From NCBI RefSeq assembly GCF_032362555.1, contig NC_083505.1, positions 6,067,501 through 6,131,500 on the forward strand: DNA of 64,000 nucleotides. Reading direction: 5' to 3'. The DNA comes from Amyelois transitella. Taxonomy: Eukaryota > Arthropoda > Insecta > Lepidoptera > Pyralidae. The notes below the pieces were generated by a model that made no database searches, was not told the origin of the DNA, and saw nothing but the letters and a program-made list of their open reading frames with translations. Shown here piece by piece: positions 13,641 through 26,774 of this stretch; the first letter of the stretch is position 1, and the number at the start of each line of letters is the position of its first letter. The translations under genes were made by a program, and so were the position numbers.

Positions 13641-15199
13641 TTATTTAACATATTTTTCCATGGTTTTTTTATGAAATTCTGACCTAAGTGAGTCATTGAT
13701 AAATGTGTTGCCTTTCTTTTGTGGCTCAGAACGAGCACAGTTTTTGAAAACGACATCACCATCCCATCTTCTTTTCACCTTCATATAATTTTTTTGTTCT
13801 GCTCCCGAGTAATTCAACAGAGGATTCCCAGAAAAAACGTTTTCCATTCGTATTCTCTCCTCTTCTCGTTTCTTTTCAGCTTCCTAAAACAAAAATTACA
13901 TTATTTGTGACATGTCACGTCTTTATCCCTTGCAGTAGCTTGGGTAGAAAATACAGTCTGCACTGTTGCCTGTACTATTAATAAAAAAACTCCTCAAGGC
14001 TATGTTTGGCTGCTTAGCTTGACGATTGAAATTAACAGCAGGTATGTATGATTGTGTGATGATTAGATATAAAAGACATTCCAAAAAACTGGAAAGGTAT
14101 AAAACATATGTATGTACTTGGTATTGAGGTATTATTTTAAAAATTGGATTTTTAGAGTTTTCTAGTTGAAAATAGGCATCATTTGCAGGTATCAAATGAA
14201 ATAAAATAAAAATTAAACCCTGCCTACTCTCCAGAGAGGTGAGGACGTAACAAAATTTCATTTAACAATGATGGTACTAACAACGAACTGTTCTCGCAAA
14301 AAATTTAAATAATCAAACTAAAAATTACATACCTTCTTTGCCTGTTCTGTTGCTCGCTCTTTTTTTATTTTGTTCAATTCCTCTAATAATGCCGCAGTGT
14401 CATCATCGGAATCATCCGATTCTGAAGTATCTCCTTCAAGGGGATCATCCGCATCCAAAATTGCAGCGGGTACTTGATCCACTTTGGCTCTCTTTGCGGA
14501 TGGTTCATTTAGCCTTCTTGTGCTCGGGCCTTTAATTTCTTTTTCTCTATCGTCTAGTTCTTTGCGAAAATCCCTTGATCGTAACTCTTCAGTGGTGCCT
14601 TGTCCTCGGTGTCTAAAAAGTAAGAATAACATCATTTGTTAAAATTTAAATCAACTTCCTTTAGAACATTCAACACGCAGTTAAGATATTCGGACCAGTT
14701 GCTGCATAAATCTTCTTCCTCCTGGCATTAGAACCGGTTGCATCCTCAACACTCTGGAGAGGAGCCCGGGGTATGCCTTTGACCATGGATCCTGGATTGG
14801 GTGAGTCAGGATTTCACACGAAACGACTCCCATCTGACCTCCGCAACCTTTGCACGTAAACCTAACCCATGTTGGATCGGTCGATGTTTTCCCTCGCCGT
14901 AAGAGCAGTTCGGTTAGTATTCAAACTAGTGTAAATTAAAATCTAAAATAGTCATTGTTCTCAATTGGCCTTCCGTCCTGGTTGACCTGCTTTCATCCAT
15001 ACTTACAACATGACCAAACCATCCAAGCAATCCTTTTGAACTTTAAAGTGTCCAGATAAATCACTCACCTGTATTTTAATTTCGTATGTCCAGGCAGATC
15101 TCTACTGGAGTACTGTCGAGATATAGCGCTCAAATCCTTTTCGCCGCGTCCTTGTCCACCTCTAGCCGGATCAAAAGTGGGCCTTGCTGCCGTGGTCAT
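13641..15199 (-). CDS. CWC15: CWC15, array copy 4 (exons 15069-15199, 14333-14612, 13641-13883)
   Basis: An intact copy, protein identical to copy 2. It shares the AAAATTTAAAT intron 2 variant and the CATTGTTCTC intron 1 variant with copy 3. The spacer on its 3' side (around 12,160) reads GTGACAAAAG, a variant also found in the previous unit near 8,480. Confidence 0.95.
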
Positions 15200-17321
15200 T
15201 TTCAATAATTGAGCTTTATTCAATTGTAGATACCTAATAATATATAATTATTTTTCCTTCAATATTCGTATGAGATTAGGTGTCTATGTAAGTACCTACT
15301 TATTATTCAGAATAGGTCTCAAATTATTAAACAAGCTCTAACAACGATACCGCCACGCGGCCACGGACACGTACACCAGCAAATACCACGCACGATAAAT
15401 TATTTGCAATTCGCTGCACCCTTGTTTGTTTTGTGTTGCAGTTTGCTTGCACTCTGCACCACGCAACGCACGACACGTCACAACGAAGCGAAGCGATAGG
15501 TACCTACGTGTGTATCTCTGTACTGTACACGTAACCTAGGTACTTACCGAACACTGACATTGACACTGACACTGACAGCCGACTTTGATTGAATGTGGAT
15601 TGAATGCTGTCAACTCTCACCGACGAGAAGGCGCTAGATCGTATCAAAAAAGCGCTAGATTGCAAATATTTACTATTTCGTGTGTATATATTATGTAGGT
15701 ACTGCAGTATTGTTATTTCCGAAAGGATGAATCGATGTTGTTCTTTTGACATTCTCAGTACCTATAGTATCATATCAAATAACAGGGCTTCATAGTAACT
15801 ATATACCTACACTATACTATAATACACATCATGACTAAATTGTGACTAAAGAATAGGACCACTCCATCTCTTTCCTATGGATGTCGTAAAAGGCGACTAA
15901 GGGATAGGCTTACAAACTTGGGATTCTATTTTAAGGCGATGGGCTAGCAACCTGTCGCTATTTTTGAATCTCAATTCTATCATTAAGCCAAATAGCTGAG
16001 CGTGGCCTATCAGTATTTTCAAGACAATTGGCTCTGTCTACCCCACAAGGGATATAGACGTGACCATATGTATGTATGTACTAAATTGTGTCGTGCCTGT
16101 TCACAATGCAATATCGCACGGCAAAACACAACGGTCGGTGCGGTGTAGGTAGGTGGTACCTATGTTTGTTTGCGACGCGAACTCCTATGAACGTTGAACG
16201 GAGATCTAAACGTCTAATCACTACTATATTGATATTATAAAGGAAAGTCTCCATGTGTTAAATGTTCATACCAAATTTCAAGTAAATCGGTCCAGTGGAT
16301 TATGCGTGTTGCGTCTCCAGACAGACAGACAGAAAACTTTATTCCACTGAGAATATAAAAAGAAAAATATCCAATGTACAATGTACAATTTTTTTGTTCT
16401 TCAGATTGAATATAATACATATGTATATTATGTACCTACTCCTACCTATATCACGTTTTCATCTCTTAAGGTGTAGACGCAGCCAACGGTCATAATAGAG
16501 CCATCTCTTCAATGTGTCGTAAGGCGATTTTTATTAAGTATAATTTTTTTTGTACATTGTTAATGTAGTAGAGTAGATTTTGCTTTTCGAAATCCTATTG
16601 GATTGTCATCAAGAATTTTAATTTTTTGCTAAAACGCTATATAAATATACTTTCGAAAAGACTGGAAGGCCATGCCTTCCTCCATGACTTAATAATTTAT
16701 AAATACATACATATACCTATACCTAAGCGTATAAGTTGCGTTCAGTAAGTTGCAGTAAGTGTTGCCTCTTTTTCAACAAGTTCCCGTCATCAGATCTTGT
16801 GACAAATATGAAAACACCTTAGTAGGGTGTAGATGTAGTTTAAAAATAAAACCATACAAGTAGGTTCATAAAAAAAATTTATACAAATAATTACATAAAC
16901 GATAATTAATACTATTATTATTTTAAACAAAATTCTGCACGGGGCTTCGCTCCCTTCTAATCTAAGATGTTATAAAACAAAGGGGTAATATGAAGACATA
17001 ATTACATATATAAAAATAAAAAAATACAAAGCGTTCATTAAAATTGATATTTATACATAACACCTAACCTAATGAGACATCGGCCTTAGGGCCCTTTAAT
17101 ACATAGCCATACATAGGCATTGTATAGAATGCTTGTTTAATACTGATTTCGTACAGTTTTTGTTGGCTCACTATAACAAATCATGGAAAAATATTATACT
17201 GTGCTGATAAGAAAACAACATTTTTTTTTTTTGTTTTAAAATGTAACAAATAGATTATCGTCTGCTAAAAGTAGCAGACTAATCACAGATTAAGAGCTCA
17301 AAAAAATCAATAACACTATCA

Positions 17322-18880
17322 TTATTTAACATATTTTTCCATGGTTTTTTTATGAAATTCTGACCTAAGTGAGTCATTGATAAATGTGTTGCCTTTCTTT
17401 TGTGGCTCAGAACGAGCACAGTTTTTGAAAACGACATCACCATCCCATCTTCTTTTCACCTTCATATAATTTTTTTGTTCTGCTCCCGAGTAATTCAACA
17501 GAGGATTCCCAGAAAAAACGTTTTCCATTCGTATTCTCTCCTCTTCTCGTTTCTTTTCAGCTTCCTAAAACAAAAATTACATTATTTGTGACATGTCACG
17601 TCTTTATCCCTTGCAGTAGCTTGGGTAGAAAATACAGTCTGCACTGTTGCCTGTACTATTAATAAAAAAACTCCTCAAGGCTATGTTTGGCTGCTTAGCT
17701 TGACGATTGAAATTAACAGCAGGTATGTATGATTGTGTGATGATTAGATATAAAAGACATTCCAAAAAACTGGAAAGGTATAAAACATATGTATGTACTT
17801 GGTATTGAGGTATTATTTTAAAAATTGGATTTTTAGAGTTTTCTAGTTGAAAATAGGCATCATTTGCAGGTATCAAATGAAATAAAATAAAAATTAAACC
17901 CTGCCTACTCTCCAGAGAGGTGAGGACGTAACAAAATTTCATTTAACAATGATGGTACTAACAACGAACTGTTCTCGCAAAAAATGTAAATAATCAAACT
18001 AAAAATTACATACCTTCTTTGCCTGTTCTGTTGCTCGCTCTTTTTTTATTTTGTTCAATTCCTCTAATAATGCCGCAGTGTCATCATCGGAATCATCCGA
18101 TTCTGAAGTATCTCCTTCAAGGGGATCATCCGCATCCAAAATTGCAGCGGGTACTTGATCCACTTTGGCTCTCTTTGCGGATGGTTCATTTAGCCTTCTT
18201 GTGCTCGGGCCTTTAATTTCTTTTTCTCTATCGTCTAGTTCTTTGCGAAAATCCCTTGATCGTAACTCTTCAGTGGTGCCTTGTCCTCGGTGTCTAAAAA
18301 GTAAGAATAACATCATTTGTTAAAATTTAAATCAACTTCCTTTAGAACATTCAACACGCAGTTAAGATATTCGGACCAGTTGCTGCATAAATCTTCTTCC
18401 TCCTGGCATTAGAACCGGTTGCATCCTCAACACTCTGGAGAGGAGCCCGGGGTATGCCTTTGACCATGGATCCTGGATTGGGTGAGTCAGGATTTCACAC
18501 GAAACGACTCCCATCTGACCTCCGCAACCTTTGCACGTAAACCTAACCCATGTTGGATCGGTCGATGTTTTCCCTCGCCGTAAGAGCAGTTCGGTTAGTA
18601 TTCAAACTAGTGTAAATTAAAATCTAAAATAGTCATTGGTCTCAATTGGCCTTCCGTCCTGGTTGACCTGCTTTCATCCATACTTACAACATGACCAAAC
18701 CATCCAAGCAATCCTTTTGAACTTTAAAGTGTCCAGATAAATCACTCACCTGTATTTTAATTTCGTATGTCCAGGCAGATCTCTACTGGAGTACTGTCGA
18801 GATATAGCGCTCAAATCCTTTTCGCCGCGTCCTTGTCCACCTCTAGCCGGATCAAAAGTGGGCCTTGCTGCCGTGGTCAT
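17322..18880 (-). CDS. CWC15: CWC15, array copy 5 (exons 18750-18880, 18014-18293, 17322-17564)
   Basis: An intact copy, protein identical to copy 2, with the common intron variants (AAAATGTAAAT, CATTGGTCTC). Its 5' flank carries the 2.1-kb insertion about 1.65 kb upstream of the start codon, so any distal upstream element of this copy is separated from its usual context. The proximal 1.6 kb is unchanged. Confidence 0.95.
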
Positions 18881-20523
18881 TTTCAATAATTGAGCTTTAT
18901 TCAATTGTAGATACCTAATAATATATAATTATTTTTCCTTCAATATTCGTATGAGATTAGGTGTCTATGTAAGTACCTACTTATTATTCAGAATAGGTCT
19001 CAAATTATTAAACAAGCTCTAACAACGATACCGCCACGCGGCCACGGACACGTACACCAGCAAATACCACGCACGATAAATTATTTGCAATTCGCTGCAC
19101 CCTTGTTTGTTTTGTGTTGCAGTTTGCTTGCACTCTGCACCACGCAACGCACGACACGTCACAACGAAGCGAAGCGATAGGTACCTACGTGTGTATCTCT
19201 GTACTGTACACGTAACCTAGGTACTTACCGAACACTGACATTGACACTGACACTGACAGCCGACTTTGATTGAATGTGGATTGAATGCTGTCAACTCTCA
19301 CCGACGAGAAGGCGCTAGATCGTATCAAAAAAGCGCTAGATTGCAAATATTTACTATTTCGTGTGTATATATTATGTAGGTACTGCAGTATTGTTATTTC
19401 CGAAAGGATGAATCGATGTTGTTCTTTTGACATTCTCAGTACCTATAGTATCATATCAAATAACAGGGCTTCATAGTAACTATATACCTACACTATACTA
19501 TAATACACATCATGACTAAATTGTGACTAAAGAATAGGACCACTCCATCTCTTTCCTATGGATGTCGTAAAAGGCGACTAAGGGATAGGCTTACAAACTT
19601 GGGATTCTATTTTAAGGCGATGGGCTAGCAACCTGTCGCTATTTTTGAATCTCAATTCTATCATTAAGCCAAATAGCTGAGCGTGGCCTATCAGTATTTT
19701 CAAGACAATTGGCTCTGTCTACCCCACAAGGGATATAGACGTGACCATATGTATGTATGTACTAAATTGTGTCGTGCCTGTTCACAATGCAATATCGCAC
19801 GGCAAAACACAACGGTCGGTGCGGTGTAGGTAGGTGGTACCTATGTTTGTTTGCGACGCGAACTCCTATGAACGTTGAACGGAGATCTAAACGTCTAATC
19901 ACTACTATATTGATATTATAAAGGAAAGTCTCCATGTGTTAAATGTTCATACCAAATTTCAAGTAAATCGGTCCAGTGGATTATGCGTGTTGCGTCTCCA
20001 GACAGACAGACAGAAAACTTTATTCCACTGAGAATATAAAAAGAAAAATATCCAATGTACAATGTACAATTTTTTTGTTCTTCAGATTGAATATAATACA
20101 TATGTATATTATGTACCTACTCCTACCTATATCACGTTTTCATCTCTTAAGGTGTAGACGCAGCCAACGGTCATAATAGAGCCATCTCTTCAATGTGTCG
20201 TAAGGCGATTTTTATTAAGTATAATTTTTTTTGTACATTGTTAATGTAGTAGAGTAGATTTTGCTTTTCGAAATCCTATTGGATTGTCATCAAGAATTTT
20301 AATTTTTTGCTAAAACGCTATATAAATATACTTTCGAAAAGACTGGAAGGCCATGCCTTCCTCCATGACTTAATAATTTATAAATACATACATATACCTA
20401 TACCTAAGCGTATAAGTTGCGTTCAGTAAGTTGCAGTAAGTGTTGCCTCTTTTTCAACAAGTTCCCGTCATCAGATCTTGTGACAAATATGAAAACACCT
20501 TAGTAGGGTGTAGATGTAGTTTA

Positions 20524-21033
20524 AAAATAAATAATAGTTTAAAAAAAACTAAAAAACTACGCTTTTATTGCTAATCAAACTAAAAAATAGAAAATAAAAA
20601 TTAATGACAAAGGAATTCAGTAGTAGCAAGTCGAACAATCAGTTATAGTCAGTTGTAGTAGTAATTACCTCGGATTAAAATTATAACAAATTTAAATTTA
20701 TAAACAAAACAATTTAAATCAGAGTAAAAAGCGTGGGGTGCCTGATGGAGTAAATATTAAAATCATTCTATAAGCATATATTTATGACAAGAGAGTTATG
20801 AAAATGAAGTAAAATGCACCCCACGCTTTTTACTCTGATTTAAATTGTTTTGTTTATAAATTTAAATTTGTTATAATTTTAATCCGAGGTAATTACTACT
20901 ACAACTGACTATAACTGATTGTTCGACTTGCTACTACTGAATTCCTTTGTCATTAATTTTTATTTTCTATTTTTTAGTTTGATTAGCAATAAAAGCGTAG
21001 TTTTTTAGTTTTTTTTAAACTATTATTTATTTT
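20524..21033. repeat. Long inverted repeat: 218-bp arms, 74-nt spacer
   Basis: Arm 1 is 20524-20741 and arm 2 is 20816-21033. The arms read as perfect reverse complements with no net gap; the first few outer bases overlap the flanking duplication. The spacer is 20742-20815. Immediately after arm 2, 21033-21098 is a diverged direct repeat of the last about 67 bp of the arm (both contain TCTATTTTTTAGTT and GCAATAAAA). A transcript through here would fold into a long duplex. Confidence 0.9.
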
Positions 21034-21241
21034 CTATTTTTTAGTTCGATTTGCAATAAAACGGGTTGTTTTCTAGTTTTTTTATACAATTATTTTTTGG
21101 AAGTTAACACTTCTGGTATAACTATCTTACTAGAAAAGACTTTTGCAACCATGCGCCCATCGCCGGAGGTTTTCACAACTAACTTTCTTAAAGTTATATG
21201 TGGCCTGATTGGATTAAATCTCATAATATTCTCATCATCAT

Positions 21242-21396
21242 GATTCTTTTTAAGGCGATGGGCTTGCAACCTGTCACTATTTGAATCTCAATTCTATCTT
21301 AAAGCCAAATAGCTGAACGTGGCCTATCAGTCTTTACAAGACTGTTGGCTCTGTCTACCCCGCAAGGGATATAGACGTGATTATATGTATGTATGA
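21242..21396 (+). mobile_element. Copy of the SINE-like noctuid repeat within the insertion
   Basis: Starts near AAGGCGATGGGCTTGCAACC and ends with GATATAGACGTGATTATATG and TATGTATG. It corresponds to the 3' two thirds of the 47592 copy and is clearly more diverged from the in-unit copies than those are from each other, so it came with the insertion. Confidence 0.7.
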
Positions 21397-21561
21397 TGAT
21401 TGTTAAACCCAGTTGAAAAGAATTTTATAGTGATAAATCACTGTTAATAATATTTTTGACTATCCAGCAAACGTAATAATTTTCGATTGTGGCCTTGCCA
21501 GGAATCAAACCACAAGATTAAGAGGCAGATTGATACAGGAACAAAAATATTTCAAACATAC

Positions 21562-21610
21562 CTCCACTGCCTTTACAACCAGGAACGCAACAAAGTTTAT
21601 CTGAAGACAT
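21562..21610 (-). pseudogene. THAP-domain-like first exon carried in the insertion
   Basis: From the ATG at 21610 the minus strand reads MSSDKLCCVPGCKGSG and reaches a GTATGT donor at 21561. A Cys-x-x-x-x-Cys start of the form CCVPGCK is typical of the first strand of the C2CH THAP zinc finger, usually found at the N-terminus and often followed by an early intron. I could not find the later THAP exons (AVPTY box) in the insertion. On the same strand, an open stretch of about 48 codons ends in a stop near 21097-21099, with no family resemblance I recognise. This is probably a captured or decayed piece of a THAP gene or P-type element; the call rests on 16 residues. Confidence 0.4.
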
Positions 21611-22543
21611 CGTGGCACTTTTGTTGTTAAATCTGTCTTTCACAAAAACAAACACAAACTTGGGACTCCTATCTCAAATAATAAGGTACTTTTTACAGGA
21701 GTCCTATCTCAAAATATCTGCACAACACAGTAAACACAGTCAGAGTCCAATCTCAGATGATAAAATCACACGAATATCCGGAAGAACAAAGCTCGACTCA
21801 ACGGAAGATTCCAAACTCCAAATAACGACAAGTTATCACCACAAAACAAAGTGCAAATAGGTAAATACACAGGCACCGGTAAAAAACAACAGAAAGAAAG
21901 TTTACAGGTGTTCGAATCGAATTCAATCAAAACTTACTGCAAAACTTATTTGACATAAAAAACTGTCACTCATTTTCCAAACGAGTATTACAGTGTTGCT
22001 ATTATAAATAGGCAAAAGATACCTAATGTTAATTCAAGAATTGCATTAATATGTTAAATACGTATTAAATATCGCAAAGTTCTGTAGGTAGTAACTTTAT
22101 TCTTGTATTTTTGTAAATTTAGTTGTTCAATTTTCATTTATTACTTTTGTTTTATTACTTATATATTTTTTATTGTTTTAAAATATTCTACTAATTCTAC
22201 TATGGTTTCTAATGGTAATTCTAAATGGAGCAATGCGATGAAATAAAGAAGCCTCAGGTTAATAGTAACATTATATGGAAATATATTACATCTCTTTTTG
22301 ACTCATTATACGTCAGAACTTCTTGGTTTCTTGTATGGAGATTACTGGCACTGGTGCTATCTCTGTCTCTCTTACTCTCATACGAAGGATCTAAAAATGA
22401 ATTTATTAATCCTGGCAGTTTTAATAAGGATAATGAGAAACTCTTATCAAAATATTGCATTGTCATCGGTCCTTGATACGTGTGCAAAGTTCCAAGTTGA
22501 TCAGACGTTTAGAAATCAGTGAAAATTAAGCTCAAAGATTCCG

Positions 22544-22544
<1 letters not shown>

Positions 22545-22574
<30 letters not shown>

Positions 22575-22588
22575 CATACATACATACA
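22545..22588. repeat. (CATA)n microsatellite near the right end of the insertion
   Basis: About eleven tandem CATA repeats, just before the ATAAAAGCGTAG right terminus. Confidence 0.9.
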
Positions 22589-23093
22589 ACCCAAGCTAAT
22601 ATAAAAGCGTAGTAAAAATAAAACCATACAAGTAGGTTCATAAAAAAAATTTATACAAATAATTACATAAACGATAATTAATACTATTATTATTTTAAAC
22701 AAAATTCTGCACGGGGCTTCGCTCCCTTCTAATCTAAGATGTTATAAAACAAAGGGGTAATATGAAGACATAATTACATATATAAAAATAAAAAAATACA
22801 AAGCGTTCATTAAAATTGATATTTATACATAACACCTAACCTAATGAGACATCGGCCTTAGGGCCCTTTAATACATAGCCATACATAGGCATTGTATAGA
22901 ATGCTTGTTTAATACTGATTTCGTACAGTTTTTGTTGGCTCACTATAACAAATCATGGAAAAATATTATACTGTGCTGATAAGAAAACAACATTTTTTTT
23001 TTTTGTTTTAAAATGTAACAAATAGATTATCGTCTGCTAAAAGTAGCAGACTAATCACAGATTAAGAGCTCAAAAAAATCAATAACACTATCA

Positions 23094-24652
23094 TTATTTA
23101 ACATATTTTTCCATGGTTTTTTTATGAAATTCTGACCTAAGTGAGTCATTGATAAATGTGTTGCCTTTCTTTTGTGGCTCAGAACGAGCACAGTTTTTGA
23201 AAACGACATCACCATCCCATCTTCTTTTCACCTTCATATAATTTTTTTGTTCTGCTCCCGAGTAATTCAACAGAGGATTCCCAGAAAAAACGTTTTCCAT
23301 TCGTATTCTCTCCTCTTCTCGTTTCTTTTCAGCTTCCTAAAACAAAAATTACATTATTTGTGACATGTCACGTCTTTATCCCTTGCAGTAGCTTGGGTAG
23401 AAAATACAGTCTGCACTGTTGCCTGTACTATTAATAAAAAAACTCCTCAAGGCTATGTTTGGCTGCTTAGCTTGACGATTGAAATTAACAGCAGGTATGT
23501 ATGATTGTGTGATGATTAGATATAAAAGACATTCCAAAAAACTGGAAAGGTATAAAACATATGTATGTACTTGGTATTGAGGTATTATTTTAAAAATTGG
23601 ATTTTTAGAGTTTTCTAGTTGAAAATAGGCATCATTTGCAGGTATCAAATGAAATAAAATAAAAATTAAACCCTGCCTACTCTCCAGAGAGGTGAGGACG
23701 TAACAAAATTTCATTTAACAATGATGGTACTAACAACGAACTGTTCTCGCAAAAAATGTAAATAATCAAACTAAAAATTACATACCTTCTTTGCCTGTTC
23801 TGTTGCTCGCTCTTTTTTTATTTTGTTCAATTCCTCTAATAATGCCGCAGTGTCATCATCGGAATCATCCGATTCTGAAGTATCTCCTTCAAGGGGATCA
23901 TCCGCATCCAAAATTGCAGCGGGTACTTGATCCACTTTGGCTCTCTTTGCGGATGGTTCATTTAGCCTTCTTGTGCTCGGGCCTTTAATTTCTTTTTCTC
24001 TATCGTCTAGTTCTTTGCGAAAATCCCTTGATCGTAACTCTTCAGTGGTGCCTTGTCCTCGGTGTCTAAAAAGTAAGAATAACATCATTTGTTAAAATTT
24101 AAATCAACTTCCTTTAGAACATTCAACACGCAGTTAAGATATTCGGACCAGTTGCTGCATAAATCTTCTTCCTCCTGGCATTAGAACCGGTTGCATCCTC
24201 AACACTCTGGAGAGGAGCCCGGGGTATGCCTTTGACCATGGATCCTGGATTGGGTGAGTCAGGATTTCACACGAAACGACTCCCATCTGACCTCCGCAAC
24301 CTTTGCACGTAAACCTAACCCATGTTGGATCGGTCGATGTTTTCCCTCGCCGTAAGAGCAGTTCGGTTAGTATTCAAACTAGTGTAAATTAAAATCTAAA
24401 ATAGTCATTGGTCTCAATTGGCCTTCCGTCCTGGTTGACCTGCTTTCATCCATACTTACAACATGACCAAACCATCCAAGCAATCCTTTTGAACTTTAAA
24501 GTGTCCAGATAAATCACTCACCTGTATTTTAATTTCGTATGTCCAGGCAGATCTCTACTGGAGTACTGTCGAGATATAGCGCTCAAATCCTTTTCGCCGC
24601 GTCCTTGTCCACCTCTAGCCGGATCAAAAGTGGGCCTTGCTGCCGTGGTCAT
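23094..24652 (-). CDS. CWC15: CWC15, array copy 6 (exons 24522-24652, 23786-24065, 23094-23336)
   Basis: An intact copy, protein identical to copy 2. Its stop codon lies about 480 bp from the right end of the 2.1-kb insertion, so the coding region and the immediate 3' flank are untouched. Confidence 0.95.
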
Positions 24653-26774
24653 TTTCAATAATTGAGCTTTATTCAATTGTAGATACCTAATAATATATAA
24701 TTATTTTTCCTTCAATATTCGTATGAGATTAGGTGTCTATGTAAGTACCTACTTATTATTCAGAATAGGTCTCAAATTATTAAACAAGCTCTAACAACGA
24801 TACCGCCACGCGGCCACGGACACGTACACCAGCAAATACCACGCACGATAAATTATTTGCAATTCGCTGCACCCTTGTTTGTTTTGTGTTGCAGTTTGCT
24901 TGCACTCTGCACCACGCAACGCACGACACGTCACAACGAAGCGAAGCGATAGGTACCTACGTGTGTATCTCTGTACTGTACACGTAACCTAGGTACTTAC
25001 CGAACACTGACATTGACACTGACACTGACAGCCGACTTTGATTGAATGTGGATTGAATGCTGTCAACTCTCACCGACGAGAAGGCGCTAGATCGTATCAA
25101 AAAAGCGCTAGATTGCAAATATTTACTATTTCGTGTGTATATATTATGTAGGTACTGCAGTATTGTTATTTCCGAAAGGATGAATCGATGTTGTTCTTTT
25201 GACATTCTCAGTACCTATAGTATCATATCAAATAACAGGGCTTCATAGTAACTATATACCTACACTATACTATAATACACATCATGACTAAATTGTGACT
25301 AAAGAATAGGACCACTCCATCTCTTTCCTATGGATGTCGTAAAAGGCGACTAAGGGATAGGCTTACAAACTTGGGATTCTATTTTAAGGCGATGGGCTAG
25401 CAACCTGTCGCTATTTTTGAATCTCAATTCTATCATTAAGCCAAATAGCTGAGCGTGGCCTATCAGTATTTTCAAGACAATTGGCTCTGTCTACCCCACA
25501 AGGGATATAGACGTGACCATATGTATGTATGTACTAAATTGTGTCGTGCCTGTTCACAATGCAATATCGCACGGCAAAACACAACGGTCGGTGCGGTGTA
25601 GGTAGGTGGTACCTATGTTTGTTTGCGACGCGAACTCCTATGAACGTTGAACGGAGATCTAAACGTCTAATCACTACTATATTGATATTATAAAGGAAAG
25701 TCTCCATGTGTTAAATGTTCATACCAAATTTCAAGTAAATCGGTCCAGTGGATTATGCGTGTTGCGTCTCCAGACAGACAGACAGAAAACTTTATTCCAC
25801 TGAGAATATAAAAAGAAAAATATCCAATGTACAATGTACAATTTTTTTGTTCTTCAGATTGAATATAATACATATGTATATTATGTACCTACTCCTACCT
25901 ATATCACGTTTTCATCTCTTAAGGTGTAGACGCAGCCAACGGTCATAATAGAGCCATCTCTTCAATGTGTCGTAAGGCGATTTTTATTAAGTATAATTTT
26001 TTTTGTACATTGTTAATGTAGTAGAGTAGATTTTGCTTTTCGAAATCCTATTGGATTGTCATCAAGAATTTTAATTTTTTGCTAAAACGCTATATAAATA
26101 TACTTTCGAAAAGACTGGAAGGCCATGCCTTCCTCCATGACTTAATAATTTATAAATACATACATATACCTATACCTAAGCGTATAAGTTGCGTTCAGTA
26201 AGTTGCAGTAAGTGTTGCCTCTTTTTCAACAAGTTCCCGTCATCAGATCTTGTGACAAATATGAAAACACCTTAGTAGGGTGTAGATGTAGTTTAAAAAT
26301 AAAACCATACAAGTAGGTTCATAAAAAAAATTTATACAAATAATTACATAAACGATAATTAATACTATTATTATTTTAAACAAAATTCTGCACGGGGCTT
26401 CGCTCCCTTCTAATCTAAGATGTTATAAAACAAAGGGGTAATATGAAGACATAATTACATATATAAAAATAAAAAAATACAAAGCGTTCATTAAAATTGA
26501 TATTTATACATAACACCTAACCTAATGAGACATCGGCCTTAGGGCCCTTTAATACATAGCCATACATAGGCATTGTATAGAATGCTTGTTTAATACTGAT
26601 TTCGTACAGTTTTTGTTGGCTCACTATAACAAATCATGGAAAAATATTATACTGTGCTGATAAGAAAACAACATTTTTTTTTTTTGTTTTAAAATGTAAC
26701 AAATAGATTATCGTCTGCTAAAAGTAGCAGACTAATCACAGATTAAGAGCTCAAAAAAATCAATAACACTATCA

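Larger units (their letters stand above)
20532..22612. mobile_element. 2,081-bp composite insertion in array unit 6, flanked by a 10-bp duplication
   Basis: Unit 6 is collinear with the others up to 20531 and again from 22613. The junctions share TAAAAATAAA (20522-20531 and 22613-22622), which is present once in other units, as expected of a target-site duplication. CTACGCTTTTAT occurs 26 bp inside the left end and its reverse complement ends the right side, a possible 12-bp terminal inverted repeat. Inside are a 218-bp inverted repeat, a diverged 67-bp tandem repeat, a copy of the noctuid SINE-like repeat, a THAP-like exon on the minus strand and a (CATA)n run. No transposase was found. It lies between genes and breaks no CWC15 copy. 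The superfamily is not recognised. Confidence 0.75.

Noticed and set aside
21490-21545. tRNA gene on the minus strand
   Set aside because: CTCTTAATC followed by GGTTTGATTCC recalls a tRNA-Lys-derived SINE, but the acceptor and D arms are missing.
22225-22522. Overlapping 74-83 codon ORFs in the unit 6 insertion
   Set aside because: Both strands open over the same AT-rich stretch, no family resemblance and no splice logic.
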